Positions 11,805 through 22,868 of a DNA stretch of 64,000 nucleotides are shown in pieces. The stretch comes from Mrakia gelida. Lineage: Eukaryota > Basidiomycota > Tremellomycetes > Cystofilobasidiales > Mrakiaceae. Made by a program: the position numbers and the translations under genes. The notes under the pieces are model-generated. The model was not told the origin of the DNA, made no database searches, and saw nothing but the letters and a program-made list of their open reading frames with translations. Within the stretch, counting starts at the first letter, position 1. The number at the start of each line of letters is the position of its first letter. Location: contig BRON01000006.1 in assembly GCA_024345305.1 (NCBI GenBank), forward strand, positions 1,302,001 through 1,366,000, given 5' to 3'.

Positions 11805-12929
11805 GGTCGGGCGCGAGAGAGGGGGATCCTGGGTTGAGGTGGCGGGTCGTTTGGGGAGTCGAGAGGTGGAGAGAAGAGGGAGAGAGAGAGGATGGGGGGA
11901 GGGGAGGGGAGGGTGGATGAGTTGAGTTGGGCGTGGATGGGTGAGATTCTTTGGAGAAAGGCGTTGGGGAGCGTGAACGTCGAAGAGTGTGCGTTGGCGT
12001 GAGCGTAAGCGTCGAGGAAGGGACTTGAAAGGTCGTAGGAGGTAGGAGGAGAAGGTTCGAGGGAGGATGGGAGGGAGGGAGGAGGGAGAAGGTTCGTTCG
12101 TTGAAACGTTGAAGATCGTAGGGTCGTACGAAGTCGTAAAGAGAAGGGAGGATCGTGTCGAAAGTCGAGTAGCCGAGGGTCGCTAGTCGAGGGTTCCGTA
12201 TCGTTCGCTTGTCCTGAAGAGGGAAAGGAAAGGGAAGGGGAGGAAGGGAGGGGAGGGAGACGGTCGAAGGTCAGAACGAAGGGCGGGACGGGTTTGTTTT
12301 TCGTTTTCGTCCTTCCAGTCAGCTGCCGAGAAATGTGAAGTGTGGGCAGAGGGTCAGCAAGGAGCGAAAGTCAACCGAATATCTACGCGCGAGCGAGGAC
12401 GCGAAGGCGAAGGGGGGGGGGGGTGGGGGGGAACTCACGAAACAAAAAAGAGGGGTTCGACGCGTCACGAAAACTCCTCCCTCCGTCCTTCCTTCCTCGC
12501 TCTCTTGCCCTCTCCCCCCAGAATTGGGGATACAATGTCAGTTTTATCGTAAAGGAGAGAAGAAGAGGGAGAGACCAAAAGCAAGTGCAAAGATGACGTG
12601 TAGGTGGGGTAGCTAGCAGAGGAGGGAGTGTGAAAGCAAAAGGAGGAAAAGGGGGTTCGAAAATCAAGAGCGTCGAGCTGAAGTCGCGGGGGGATGTTGA
12701 GTGAAGGAGGGTGAAGGATCGAGAAGGCGAACAGGGTATGTAGGAAGAGTGAGGAAAAGCAAGGAGAAGTAAGAAGGAGAGCTGAAGGAGGGTAGCACGA
12801 AAAGAGAGCAGGTGGGTAGCGAAGAACGAAGGGAGGGGAGGGGGGGATAAAGCCAAGGGAGGAGGGGAAAAGAGCCGCGAGAGGGAGCAAACTGAAAAAC
12901 AAGAGATAAAGAGAGTTGGAGAAGAGAGT
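11805..12929. other. promoter/intergenic between large gene and SPG1
   Basis: The left part is the promoter and 5' leader of the large Ser/Pro-rich gene. The right part is the 3' flank of the GTPase gene. It holds a run of 12 G interrupted by one T and followed by 7 more G at 12412-12431, and many GGGAGG blocks. Open frames on the minus strand are Ser/Leu/Pro-rich and look non-coding. Confidence 0.55.
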
Positions 12930-15065
12930 TCAGACATCCATGTAGAGTAGTATAGGTTCGCCCTGTATGAGGAAAAAAGTGGAAGGAAGGTCAGCACGAG
13001 CGAAAAGAGAACGAGACGAGCGACCGAAGACTCACGACTCCCTCTGAAGAAAGCAAGCACGACGAGAAGCGTTAGTGCTCCCGATATCGATCAACACATC
13101 AGCGAGCTGGCAGCAACGACGACGCACCTATCTCAGGGATCACACACTGGAGAGGGGAAGAGGGGAAAGGGGAACGAGGAAGGAAGATCAGCCTTCGATC
13201 GTCCTTCGAAAGTTCAGCTCGTCGCGAGGAGAGAGTTTCCGCTCACCTTCAGATCAAACGCCTTTGCCAGAACGATTTTGAAGATCTTCCTAGATTCGTA
13301 CGAAGCGTCGCAGAACAAGCGAAGGTCAGCGAAGAAGAAATGAGCTCGAGAGAGGGGAGGGGAGGACGAACTGAACGTTGATGGAGTGAAGCGTCGAGCA
13401 GAAGATGAGAGGAGCATGCATCGCTTTCGAGAACCGTTTCGCCTGCGAGAGTGCGAGAAGAGCGAGGGGAAGGTTAGTGAGCGTAAGGAGTGCCGAATAG
13501 AAGAAGGTGAAGGATTGCGAACCTGCTTGGTGATCTCCTCCTGTTCGTCTCGAGCGAAGGTCGCGAACGCGTCGTACTTGGTTCCGATCTGAACGAAACG
13601 ACGAGAAGATGGTCAGCTCGTAGAAGGCTTCGTCATCAGGATGGAGGAAACTCACCAGCACAGGGATAGCCGTCTGCGTGAGCACGAAATGGAGGGAAGA
13701 GTCAGCTCTCGTCGTCGTCGTTCGTTCCTCGCGTCAAGCTCATCGATACCGTCTTTCCGCTCGTGGCTTCACCACCGCCCACCCACCCGTCTTCCTGACA
13801 AAAGCACCCACCACACTCCCAGAACACTCAAACCCACTTGCTGAGGATCACTCCGCTCCAGCTCGACAGCCTTCGACTCGTCGAGCTCAACCCATTCCTC
13901 CTCCCTCCCTCCTTCTCTTCCCTTCTTTCCTTCAGCTCTACCTCGGCGACCACCACCACTGCCACCACCTCCCACTCCACTTCAAGCGCCGGACTCACAT
14001 TGTTGAACCCCCTACTCTGCCTGAACCACTCCTTGATCGAGTTGAGCGTGCTCTTGCGCGTCAAGTCGAACATAAACAGAATGGCGATGGCGTCGTTGCA
14101 GACCAGAGGAAGCATCGAGACGAACTCCCGTTGACCTGAGATACCAAAGCGACAAACCGAGTCAGCGAGGGTTCCTCGGGAAGAGAGGGTGGTGCTGAGG
14201 AGAGGTTGGTGCTGGGAAGGGAAGGAAGGAAGGGCGCGAGCTCGAGGTGAGGAGAGGTGCGAGAGGACGCGAGAAGACGTACCTCCCAGATCCCATATCT
14301 ACGAGACAAACAACCCAACAAGCGAGCAAACGGTCAGCCACACTCGCTGGCTCCTCTTACAAACACTCACGTCCCGTAAGAGAGTCGACTCACCGAGAAG
14401 GTGATCTCCGTGTTCCGAATCGAGATGGTCTTCTCCATGAAGTTGACACCTGCTCGAACTCAAACGTGTCAGCGTCTCTCTCTCTCCTCCTCGCTCGTTC
14501 TGTTTGTGGTACTCACCAAGCGTCTGAATGTAATCCTCGCTGATAACACCACGAAACGCTGAAGGTCAGCTCCAGCTCACGTCGCTCCCTTCCCTCCCTT
14601 TCCCTCCTCCTGCTCCCTCCACCCAAACCAGCTCCAAAACCCAAATCCCAGCTCGCTCAACTCACTCAAACGATCCTTCCACCTACGAAATATTTCGACA
14701 AGAAGCGAAGAGGGAAAAGAGGGAACACTCGGTCAGCTCCCACCTCTCCTTCCCTCCCCTTCCCTCCTTCCCTCCTCCCACCCACGAACGCATGGTTCGC
14801 TCAGCTCACATATTTAACCATCAAACTCGTCTTCCCAATCTGACTATCCCCAACCATCCCTACTTTGATGACCACACTGCAATCCCCAAACCACAAGCCA
14901 AATCCAAGGTCAGCCTCGCCTCCCCCCTTCCTCCCCTCACAAGCTGAGACGGACAACGCACCTGTTCTTCTCCCCATCCTGCCCTCCTTGAGATCCTCCA
15001 TCATCCTCACTTCGTCTGCTGCTTTCGCGCTCTCTGTGCCGGGAGGAAGATGGTTCGCCGCTCAT
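12930..15065 (-). CDS. SPG1: septation GTPase Spg1/Tem1
   Basis: Ras-like small GTPase of the Spg1 (fission yeast) / Tem1 (budding yeast) type, which heads the septation initiation / mitotic exit network at the spindle pole body. The start MSGEPSSSRH (exon 14962-15065) precedes the G domain. Motifs after splicing: P-loop GMVGDSQIGKTSLM, then VEGSFDEDYIQTLG, WDLGGQREFVSMLPL (G3, DxxG), FMFDLTRKSTLNSIKEWFRQ, LIGTKYDAF (G4, TKxD variant), FCSTLHSINVQKIFKIVLAKAFDLK, and the tail GEPILLYMDV ending at 12930. About ten short exons; total near 230 residues, normal for the family. The subfamily call rests on the near-identical MLPLVCNDAIAILFMFDLTRK segment typical of Spg1/Tem1. Downstream effectors (Cdc7/Cdc15 kinase and others) are not in the window. 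Confidence 0.92.
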
Positions 15066-15886
15066 TCGTGTCGAGGTCGAGGGTTGAGCTTGGGTGGGTG
15101 GGTGGTGGATTCGGGGGAGACCTGAGGAGGGGGTAGGACGAGCTGATTAAGGTGTGGAATGGAAGCGAGTCGAGTCGGGGATCGATTGATTAAGGTTGAT
15201 TAGGAAAGGTTGTAAGGGAGAGGAAGAAGGAGAGAGTCAGTGAGAGGAGAGGGAAGGAGCTTGGAGAAGGGAGGGAGGAGGGAGTGGGTCCGGCCGTTCA
15301 AGCGAGCCAGCTGAGGGAGCGAGAGGGCAGGGGTGTAGAGAGAGGAGGAGGGAACTCACGAGGAGGTGTAGACCGTGGGAGGAGCTTGAAGAAGAAGAGC
15401 GAGAGAGAGGCGAGGGGAAGGAGACGGAGGGAGGTCGAGTGAGTCGAGGCGAAGATGGCGAGGGACAGAGAGAAAGGACCGTGGGGGTGGAAGGGGAGCT
15501 TCTAGGGTGTGTTGATGGTAGGACGGGTGAGGAGGATGGAGGGACGGGGACGGGGAGGGACGAGAGGGAAGGGAGAGGGAAAGGGAAAGGGAAGATGGTC
15601 GTCGAGAGGGACGTGTCGACCTTCGAGCTGGACGAGTGAGCGAAGGCGCGAGGCCGAGCGCGTTGTATATCTTTCGCGTTCTTTTTTCTTGGATCTTCGA
15701 AGGCATAACACAGCTATATCTCCCTGGGCGAGCCGCCTTTCTTCAGTGAACACAGATTACTGCTAGAAGAGCAGACAGCAACGGCCCTCCTCTCGCGCGC
15801 GAGCTCACCAACCCATCTCCTCCTCCCCCCTCACCTCTCTTCTCTTTCTCTCCCTCCTTCCTTCCCCATCTCCAAAGCACGACACA
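15066..15886. promoter_or_regulatory. promoter region of SPG1; 3' flank of MSS4
   Basis: About 820 bp without a convincing gene between the Spg1 start and the Mss4 stop, both on the minus strand. It contains a donor-like CTCGTGAGTT on the minus strand near 15355 that could belong to an intron in the SPG1 5' UTR. The minus-strand frame starting at 15706 is Ser/Pro/Leu-rich and unlikely to be coding. Confidence 0.4.
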
Positions 15887-16609
15887 TCAAATCCCATACC
15901 CCACCCTCTCCACAGCCACCCACGCCTCCTTCCCTCCGTCCGTACTCCACCCAAGAGGTCCCAAATCACAATCCGCACAGATCAAGTACTTCAACTTGAA
16001 CTCGCTCCCTCCTTTGAGGTCCTTGATCGAGGAAGGAACGTTCCGTGAGAAGCCAGCGTTCTCGAAACCGAAGGGGGAGTTGGAGACGAGCCAGTAAGGG
16101 GTGGTGGGAGAGGAGGGAGAGGAGGGAGAGGGAGGGGGAGGGAACGGGCCTGAGGAGTCGTACTTGATCATCAACGCAAGACGGAGAAGGAGAGAGAGTG
16201 TGAGAGGTCAGCGAACGAGAGAGTGCATACGAGCATACACGCATATATGCGCCGTCCTTTTACTCTTCGCCACCCTCTCGCTCCCAAAGAAGACCCGTCG
16301 ACTCACCATCCCCCCCTCCCCCTCGGTCCAAACGGCATCCCCCTTCCTCAAGATCAAGCACCCGCAGCCGACCCTAGGACAGTAGATCCCTACGTTGTTC
16401 TTCCCCTCTGAGTCGACGAGGGAGTCTCGAGAGTTGCCTGTTTCGGAGAAGGACAGGACTGGGGGGCGGGCTTTGCGAGAGGAAGAAGAGGAGGAGGGGT
16501 TGATGAGGGAGGAGAGGAGGGAGGAGGGGATGGGAGGGGGTTGGGGTTGGGGTTGGGGGGATGGATCGAGGTCTTGGATGGAGGCGGAGGGTGGAAGGGA
16601 GGAGGACAT
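15887..16609 (-). CDS. DSS4: Mss4/Dss4-like Rab-binding protein
   Basis: Homologue of the mammalian Mss4 (RABIF) / yeast Dss4 family, zinc-binding proteins that bind nucleotide-free exocytic Rab GTPases such as Sec4. There are two exons, 16307-16609 and 15887-16162, of 303 and 276 nt, both in phase 0, giving 192 residues plus stop. The zinc site is visible as two Cys pairs: IYCPRVGCGCLILRKGDAVW in exon 1 and KYLICADCDLGPLGW in exon 2. The central YWLVSNSPFGFENAGFSRNV matches the family's WxV..PFxFENxGFS segment. The N-terminal 70 residues are a Pro/Ser-rich extension absent from the mammalian protein. The gene shares a ~430-bp divergent promoter region with the Med8 gene. Confidence 0.88.
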
Positions 16610-17038
16610 GGCTGGGTTGGAGAGGAGTGGGTGGGTGATGGGTAGTGGGAGGGAGAAGGAAGGGAGGGAGGAGGAGAGATTGGTGAGCTCGACGAGGTTT
16701 GGCAGAGCGAGAGAGAGAGGTGCTTGACGACGAGGGTTGTTTCGAGAGAGGTGTTTTTTTTCGAGGGCTGGTGAGGATTTCGAGTCGAGAAGACGTCAAA
16801 CCAGACGAAAATCTGTATATTTTGCCTCCGAACCGGACAAGCCCAGACGAACCGAAGCGTCGAAGCTCAACAACCTTCGCTCGCAACGTCCATCATCTCC
16901 TCCCTCCTTCCCGCCTTCCCTCTTCTCAATAACGCCCCAGTTCTCTTCTCTCTTCCAGCCCCTCGCTCGCTCACCTCCAACTTCTAGACTCTCTGAAAAG
17001 ATTCCCCTCCCCTATCCTTCAACCCACTCGCTGCACCC
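16610..17038. promoter_or_regulatory. divergent promoter DSS4 / MED8
   Basis: 429 bp between two divergent start codons. It is C/T-rich on the + strand close to the MED8 start, as in many fungal promoters. No clear TATA box; a 'tgtatattttg' stretch lies near 16813. Confidence 0.5.
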
Positions 17039-18196
17039 ATGTCCCTCCTTCCCTCCCCCCCACCTCAAGCACCCTCCTCCTACTCCCTCCCTCACTCCTC
17101 CGGCCTGAACCCCTCCCAAATCGAATCCCTCCGCTCCTCAGTAGATCAAGCTCGCGTCGCGATTCAAGAACTCACAAGGATGGTAGACTTGGGAGGAGAG
17201 CAAGGAATCGTTGGGTGGTGAGCTTCCTCTCCCCTTCCTTCCCTCTCTCTCTCCTTCTCTCTCTCACCCACCTTCTCTCCCCTTTCTCCCTTTCCTCCCT
17301 CCCACTGATCTTCATCTTATTGCCTCGTCCTCGTTCCCAGGCCCACCCTCCTAACCTCGTACCAGAACTTACTCTCCCTCCTCGGTCTGGTCGCTCATCA
17401 CCTCAACCCTCCTCCCCCTCCTTCTTCAACGAACCCTTTCGCCCTCAATCGAGGAGCATCAGGACCGGCTGTCAACCCGCTTACGCAGTTGCTCGTTCAC
17501 CCACTGGTGGGGATCGATCCGACGGAGCAGGAGTGGGCTAAGTTGCTTATGCTGGTGAGTTCTCGGGACGTCAGGGGAAGGGAAGGAGGGTGTTGACCTT
17601 GAGCTCGAGGTAGGCGCTCGTTTGGGTTGAGGGGAGGTCGAGCTCGTCTCGATGTAGAGAGAGGGTCGACTGTTTGTGTCGAGTCGACACGAGGAAGAAG
17701 AGAACCTCGCCGTTGTCTTCGACACGTCTCTCTCTACATCACGCGTTTCTCTCTCATCAGAACTCATCCTGACCTCCCCTCTCCCCTCCCTTCCCACCAG
17801 CCACCTCCCTCCCTTCACTCAGCCCCTCCCCCACCCCCACCCACCGGAACCCCCGAAGACCACCTCCTCCGTCTAGACCGAGCCCGTCGAGTCTGCTCCC
17901 TTCTCGAGGAGAAGATGATGTGGAGAGGGAGGGTTGGCGTCGTCGGCGCGCCTGAAGATCAACCCAGCGAGGGTTCCAGCTCGGACGATGAAGAGGAGGA
18001 GGAGGATATGTTTGGGAGCGATGCAGACGAGGACGACGCGATGGATGGAACGACTGGGAGTGGGAAGAAGGAGAAGGGGAAGGAGAAAGAGAAGGAGAAG
18101 TTTGTGAAGGAGAAGGAGTTGAGTCGGGAGGAGAGGGAGAAGGAGTTGAAGAGGTTGGTTGGGTTTATGGTTCGTGGGGGAGGGGGAGGAGAGTAG
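17039..18196 (+). CDS. MED8: probable Mediator complex subunit 8
   Basis: Likely Med8, a head-module subunit of the Mediator coactivator that contacts RNA polymerase II. There are three exons, 17039-17217, 17341-17554 and 17801-18196, all joining in frame to a 262-residue protein plus stop. The N-terminal helical region LNPSQIESLRSSVDQARVA, IQELTRM and the WPTLLTSYQNLLSLLGLVAHHL segment match the Med8 pattern of an N-terminal helix bundle with a conserved 'WPtLL..y..LLs' core, followed by VHPLVGIDPTEQEW-type sequence. The C-terminal third, with a poly-Asp/Glu stretch and a Lys/Glu-rich predicted helix, is not typical and resembles a disordered tail. Identification is by pattern memory, not alignment, so another small nuclear protein remains possible. 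Confidence 0.62.
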
Positions 18197-18484
18197 GTAG
18201 TCGGTGGTGGGAGGAGGGAGGGAAGGATGGGTTTATGACTTGAACGACTTTCTTTCGAGACGAGACGCGCTTTGGGGGAGAGGGAAAGGGAACGCGACGA
18301 ACGACGACGAGGCGGTCGAGTTCGAACGACGCTCTTGCGAGGAACGCTGGCTGTCGTGCATACTGAATAGTCAACAAGGAATGCATCATATGAACCCCAT
18401 CCGTTCCAATGTCTAAACCCACCGACCAAGCCCACGCCAACCCTCCCATCCCTCCCTCCCTCCCCTCCCCTCCCACCTCCACCC
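18197..18484. other. convergent 3' region
   Basis: 288 bp between the stop codons of MED8 (+) and the amidotransferase gene (-). It should contain both 3' UTRs and polyadenylation signals; no distinct signal can be assigned. Confidence 0.5.
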
Positions 18485-20129
18485 CTAAATCTCCCCCAAC
18501 AGCACCCCCAACATCATCGCCCCGATCCTCCCCCTCCCATCATGCGCTCGGGCAGCTCGCTCAGTCGCTTCCGACGCCATAGCGGGCGTGAACAGTCCTG
18601 AGGCGGAACGGAATCGGATGATCTTGTCGACGATGGATTTGGTGAACTAAAGGAGGAGAGGAGGAGGAGAAGAATAGTCAGGGATTGTGGGCATGGTGGA
18701 AGAGGAGATGTGTGGGAGTTGTGAGGAGGAAGTGAGGTAGGAGGGATAAAGATGGGAAGAGGAGGTAGGGAAGAGGGAGAGATGACGACGCGTTGAGGGT
18801 TCTCCTCGTTCTCGTTCTCGTTCTCGTTCGTGTCTCGTCACTCCTTCCCTCCCTCCCGCCTTACTCCCCGAGTCCCTCTCCCCCACCCTCCTCACCATCT
18901 CCCAACCCCCAACGCTAAAAGATATCTCAAACTCACCTCAGGATGTCCCTCCCAACCCAACATATGAACCTTCCCCTTCTCCTCTCCATCTCCCTCGCCG
19001 TAGAAGCTAACCAATCCCTGCACCTCCGTCTTCTCCGTACTAGCCAGGAGCTCCCAGTTGCCCTCCAACGGAAGGGAGGGAGCGTAGTCGGCGTGCATTT
19101 GCTGGATTGAGATGGTAGAGAGAGGGGTGGTGGTGGAGGAGGAGAGGAGTTTGGATCCGACGGGTGTGAGGTTCATTTCGTAGGTCCCGATCTGGTGGAG
19201 AATGATGAGGTGGTAGGTGGTCAGTGACGAGAGTTGGAAGGGTAGGGCTGAGGCAAGACGAGCGGAAGAGAAGAAAGAAAGACGACGACGACGCGATGAA
19301 GGAAAGGACAATCGAAGCTGGACGTACCTCCCAACCTAGTGGATTCTTGATCACCGAGCCTCCGTAAGCTCGAACAAGGAGCTGCATACCGAAGCTGACC
19401 GATCCAAAGAAGAAAGCGAGAAGGTGAACGAGAAGGTCAGCTCGAACGAAGAGGGGACGAGCGAGAGGATTGAGATGCCGTGGGAGGAGGAAAGAAGGAA
19501 AAGAAAGCTGACCAAGTTCCAATGATGCGAACGTGAGGGTAGTCCGAGGCGATCTTCCGAATGAAGGCGAGGGTCTTGGGGATCCAAGGGTTCTGGACGT
19601 CGTCGTAGGAGCAGTGGGCTGAGGAGGGAACGACAGACGTCGAGAGATGGGGAGGAGGAGGTCAAGGTCAGCTCTCGTTGCTCGACTTCTAGCGCTGATA
19701 CCAACAGGACTTTGAGCTCTACGTGAGCAGTGCTGGAGTTCCCTGAAGGCTGGGCTCGTATAGAATCCAGCTTCGAGCGAGAGGAAGGTGCGAAAGAGCG
19801 CTCCATCTCGACTTGAGCTCGAGCTCGCCCGCCTCCTCTCCTCCCTTCTTCTCCTTCTTTCCCTTGGACTCACCGCTTCCTGTGAGCATGACGGCGTCGT
19901 ATCCTCCCTTCTCAAAGTTCCTCTCATCAGGAAACTCCTGTTTACCGACGATATCGAACCCAGTGATGTTCAGAGCGACGTCGTCCTTCCTTCCTACATT
20001 ATCGAGCGAGTCGAGGAGGTGAGCTCGAAAGACGTCCAGGTACGTTCCTTCCTCCTCCAAGACATAAGGGTTGGGAGTGTCTGCTAGAAGAAGAGCGATA
20101 TGGAGGTTGCGAGAGCTGGTAGTGGACAT
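18485..20129 (-). CDS. class I glutamine amidotransferase-like protein
   Basis: A stand-alone class I GATase-fold protein, related to GMP synthase amidotransferase-like proteins of fungi. The start MSTTSSRNLHIALLLADTP is at 20129; the end is LLGEI at 18485. The nucleophile elbow is assembled across an intron as IIGTCFGMQLLVRAYGG, with Cys at the expected place; a GWEGHPEF segment supplies the His/Glu pair. An N-terminal LLADTPNPYV and GYDAVMLTGSG fit the Rossmann-like start of the domain. About five exons; the first intron is about 250 bp and includes a CGAGAA hexamer-like composition further downstream. There is no synthetase domain, so it probably hydrolyses a glutamine-like or peptide-like substrate rather than making GMP. 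The substrate is unknown. Confidence 0.82.
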
Positions 20130-20473
20130 GGTGATGGTTTGGGAGGCGAAAGAGATAAGGGAGAGCGGCTAGAAGAGAAGGAGGAGGTCGAGGGGGGAGA
20201 TTGGAAAGGGTTCTGGTCGGGGGTGTCGGTGCTGGCGGAGAGCGAATCTCGGTGCTGGTAGATCAGGAGATAAGAGAGAGAGAGGTCGAGAGAGAATCGT
20301 TGTAGAGAACAGATGAAGGCGAAATCGCTGCTGGTCGTTAGGGGAAGGGAAGAGACTCGGCGTCGAGCCACGTCGAGCGAAGGAAGTTCGAGCTCACGTT
20401 TTCGACTCCTTCCTTCCCCCAACGCCCGCCACCTCTCCTCCCCTCCCCCTTTCACTTCACTCTTTCAATCGGT
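20130..20473. promoter_or_regulatory. divergent promoter, amidotransferase / MYND gene
   Basis: 344 bp between divergent start codons. The last 60 bp before the + strand ATG at 20474 are C/T-rich. No TATA box is evident. Confidence 0.5.
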
Positions 20474-21865
20474 ATGAATCGAGTCTCAAGCAACCAGACG
20501 CCTGCCCAACTGAGAGATCTCGCAACTCGTATCGCCGTAGCGATGGGGATCGAGGACGAGTCAAACCGCTTCGAGCAACTCTTCTCTGGTCCCGTCGAGG
20601 CCCTTGAGGAAGGACACAACCTTGTGAGAGCTCGCTCTTCTGTATGTCGAACAACCGTCTGCTTCTCTGCTGAACTGGCCCTCCTTCACGTCTCTCTCTC
20701 AGGTACTTAAAGACCTCAGGGCTCTTCCTCCGTTGCAAACGAGGATCTTCGAGACACGGCCTCTTCCTTTCTCCGTCGTCGCCCCCTCGAGCAAGGCGTG
20801 ACAGATCACGACCTCTCTTGAGCTAACCTTGGTTACATTCCTGCTCCCCTGCAGGCCCACTTCGCTACTCGATACCTCCCCTTCCTCGTGCAGGCGTGCT
20901 GCTCTCGAACGCCGTCCCCCGTCGCTCGACAGCGACTCGGCCACTACGACGATCTCTTCGCCCTTATGACAGGAGGACCCGTCTTCGGAGCGTTCGCCAG
21001 GTCTTCTGAAGCTCCTGAGTGCTTCGATAGGCTCGTTGGTCGCTTGGTAGAAGAGCTGCCGACCTTGGATCAACTCGTGAACGGAAACGTGAGTCAAGCG
21101 CTGTCGTCCTTCTTCTGGACCTACCTTTTCCTCGGTTACATCAAATTCTGGACCAACCAGAACAAGCTGATACTCGTCTCGTGTTCTTCAAACAAAATTA
21201 GAAAGGACCCGGAACCGTCGCCTGGCTCGTCCAGCAAAACCTGTACTTCAAAGTCTCAAACGTCTACCACCTCCTCCTCCAAACCGATCAAAGCTTCGGA
21301 AGCTTCTACCCTTCTACCCTCAAAGCCCTCCAGAGCTACCGCGACTTCCTGTTCTCGCCTTCTACTCAGTTTGCCATGCAGGTAGCGTCAGAGGGTCATC
21401 CTTTTTGCCGCCGCGTCCCGGCGATGTTCCACAAAGTCACGTCAGTGATCATGAACGACGGTAGCGGAACCATGAGTCTGATATACAGCGATGGCGGGAA
21501 TACGATCTCGTGGGTGGTATGCGAGGCGAAGGTGAACTCTGGGGAGCTGCCTGGATGGAGCGAAGTCGAGTCGGCTTGCGAGGAGGGCGAGTTGAGAGCT
21601 TGTATGGGTGTGAGTACTCTACATTGACCAGGGCCGATAAGCGAACTGATTATTATTCATTTCTTCCTTTGTTTGCTCAATCAGTGCGGAGTCGTTCGAT
21701 ACTGCGGTCGAGGTGAGCCGTTTTGTTCGACGTCGTCTTCCGTTTGTTCGAGTCGAGGCTGACCCTCTCGTCTTTCTTCCTCTCACCTTTCTTCCTCGTC
21801 TGTTTCTCGACACAGATCACCAGAAACACGATCGGAAATACCACAAGTTGACCTGCATCAAATAA
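20474..21865 (+). CDS. MYND-like zinc-finger protein
   Basis: A 320-residue protein from six exons: 20474-20623, 20703-20795, 20855-21088, 21202-21609, 21685-21712 and 21816-21865. All are in phase, with a total of 963 coding nt including the stop. The N-terminal part is helical (LRDLATRIAVAMGI, YDDLFALMTGG, RLVEELPTLDQLV) with no domain I can name. The C terminus ends ACMGCGVVRYCGRDHQKHDR followed by KYHKLTC, the layout of the second half of a MYND zinc finger, but the usual Cys before Gln (CQ) is His here. MYND fingers usually bind proline-rich peptides. Intron 2 (20796-20854) starts with GC rather than GT (AAG|GCGTGA) and ends with a normal branch point (CTAAC) and GCAG. An 84-bp intron appears to follow in the 3' UTR. 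Confidence 0.65.
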
Positions 21866-22868
21866 ACGCGGTTCTGGTTGAGTCGCAAGCGCAAAGAAGG
21901 TGAGTGCAAAGTGACGACGCGTCTCTCGCCTCGTTCTTGTCGTTCAGCTGGACTGATCTGGTCCACCTCTCTTTGCTTTACAGAGCTGGGTCGAGCGGCG
22001 ACGGCAGACTGTTGCGCGTTGATACGTGCTCTTGTGTACGTGGGCGAGATCAATGAAGTTGGGAGTGAGAAAACCCTCGCGTCACGCGTCGCGAGTTTCA
22101 GTTTCTTGGTACGTGCGAGCTCCCCACCTCGAACACTTTCACTCTGAAGCCCCTCGCCTGCGGATTGGATATGACGCTCCTGACCCTGAAGAGGAAAAGA
22201 CGAGCGAGCTGAGGTGGGAGTTCCGAGCTCGCTCATCTTCACGGCGACGCGACCCACCTCCTCTCAGCCGCTCTCTTCCCATCCGTCCTCGACCCAACGA
22301 TTAGATCAAGCCCACGAACTTTCACTGTCTGTCACCTCGAGATTTCCTGACCTAGCCATGCCGAAACTCAAACGCTGCAAGACAGTCGCGTCTCGCAACA
22401 ACTGCCTCTCTCGATCTCCTCCTCCTCGACGTCTCGCTTCCCCAGGCTCGCCCTTGCCGCTCTCGTTCTCTCGTCTCTCTCACCGTCACACCATCTCTAC
22501 CTTCATCTCCATCGTCTCTTTCAGATCACGCAAAATCTCCTCTCTACAAGAGGGTGAAGAGAGCATCGATTTCGTTGGGGAACGAATTCGATGGGGAAGA
22601 GAAGAGGAGCGAAGGCTGAGGTCAACTGATGAGCTCGGTTCAAGGAAAGTGGTCTGGCTTTGCTTTCCCTCTCCCATCTCTTCTCCCCCCTCCCAGGAGA
22701 ATTTTCATATCCCTTCCTACATGTCTTGACGATCGAAGAAAGCTGCGAGCCTGAAAATCTTCCCTCCTCTTTCTCCCACTTTTTAAACAACAAGCCAATC
22801 TTGCCTCCATTTACCGAAGCCGCCTGGCATGTGCGACCTCTCCCCTCAACCACCTCACCGCGCAAGGA
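21866..22868. promoter_or_regulatory. 3' flank of MYND gene and promoter of OPI1
   Basis: About 1 kb between two tandem + strand genes. The left part carries the 3' UTR intron. The right part up to 22868 is the OPI1 promoter and 5' UTR. No recognised regulatory motif; no coding frame is convincing. Confidence 0.45.
21900..21983 (+). other. likely 3' UTR intron of the MYND gene
   Basis: Begins AAG|GTGAGTGCA, 35 bp after the stop codon, contains GACGCGTC at 21916-21923 and a CTGAT branch-like site, and ends TTTACAG. It has every feature of the coding introns nearby. Confidence 0.6.

Noticed and set aside
12383..13060. Minus-strand open frame of 225 codons
   Set aside because: Overlaps the last exons of the Spg1 gene in a different frame and is Ser/Leu/Pro-rich.
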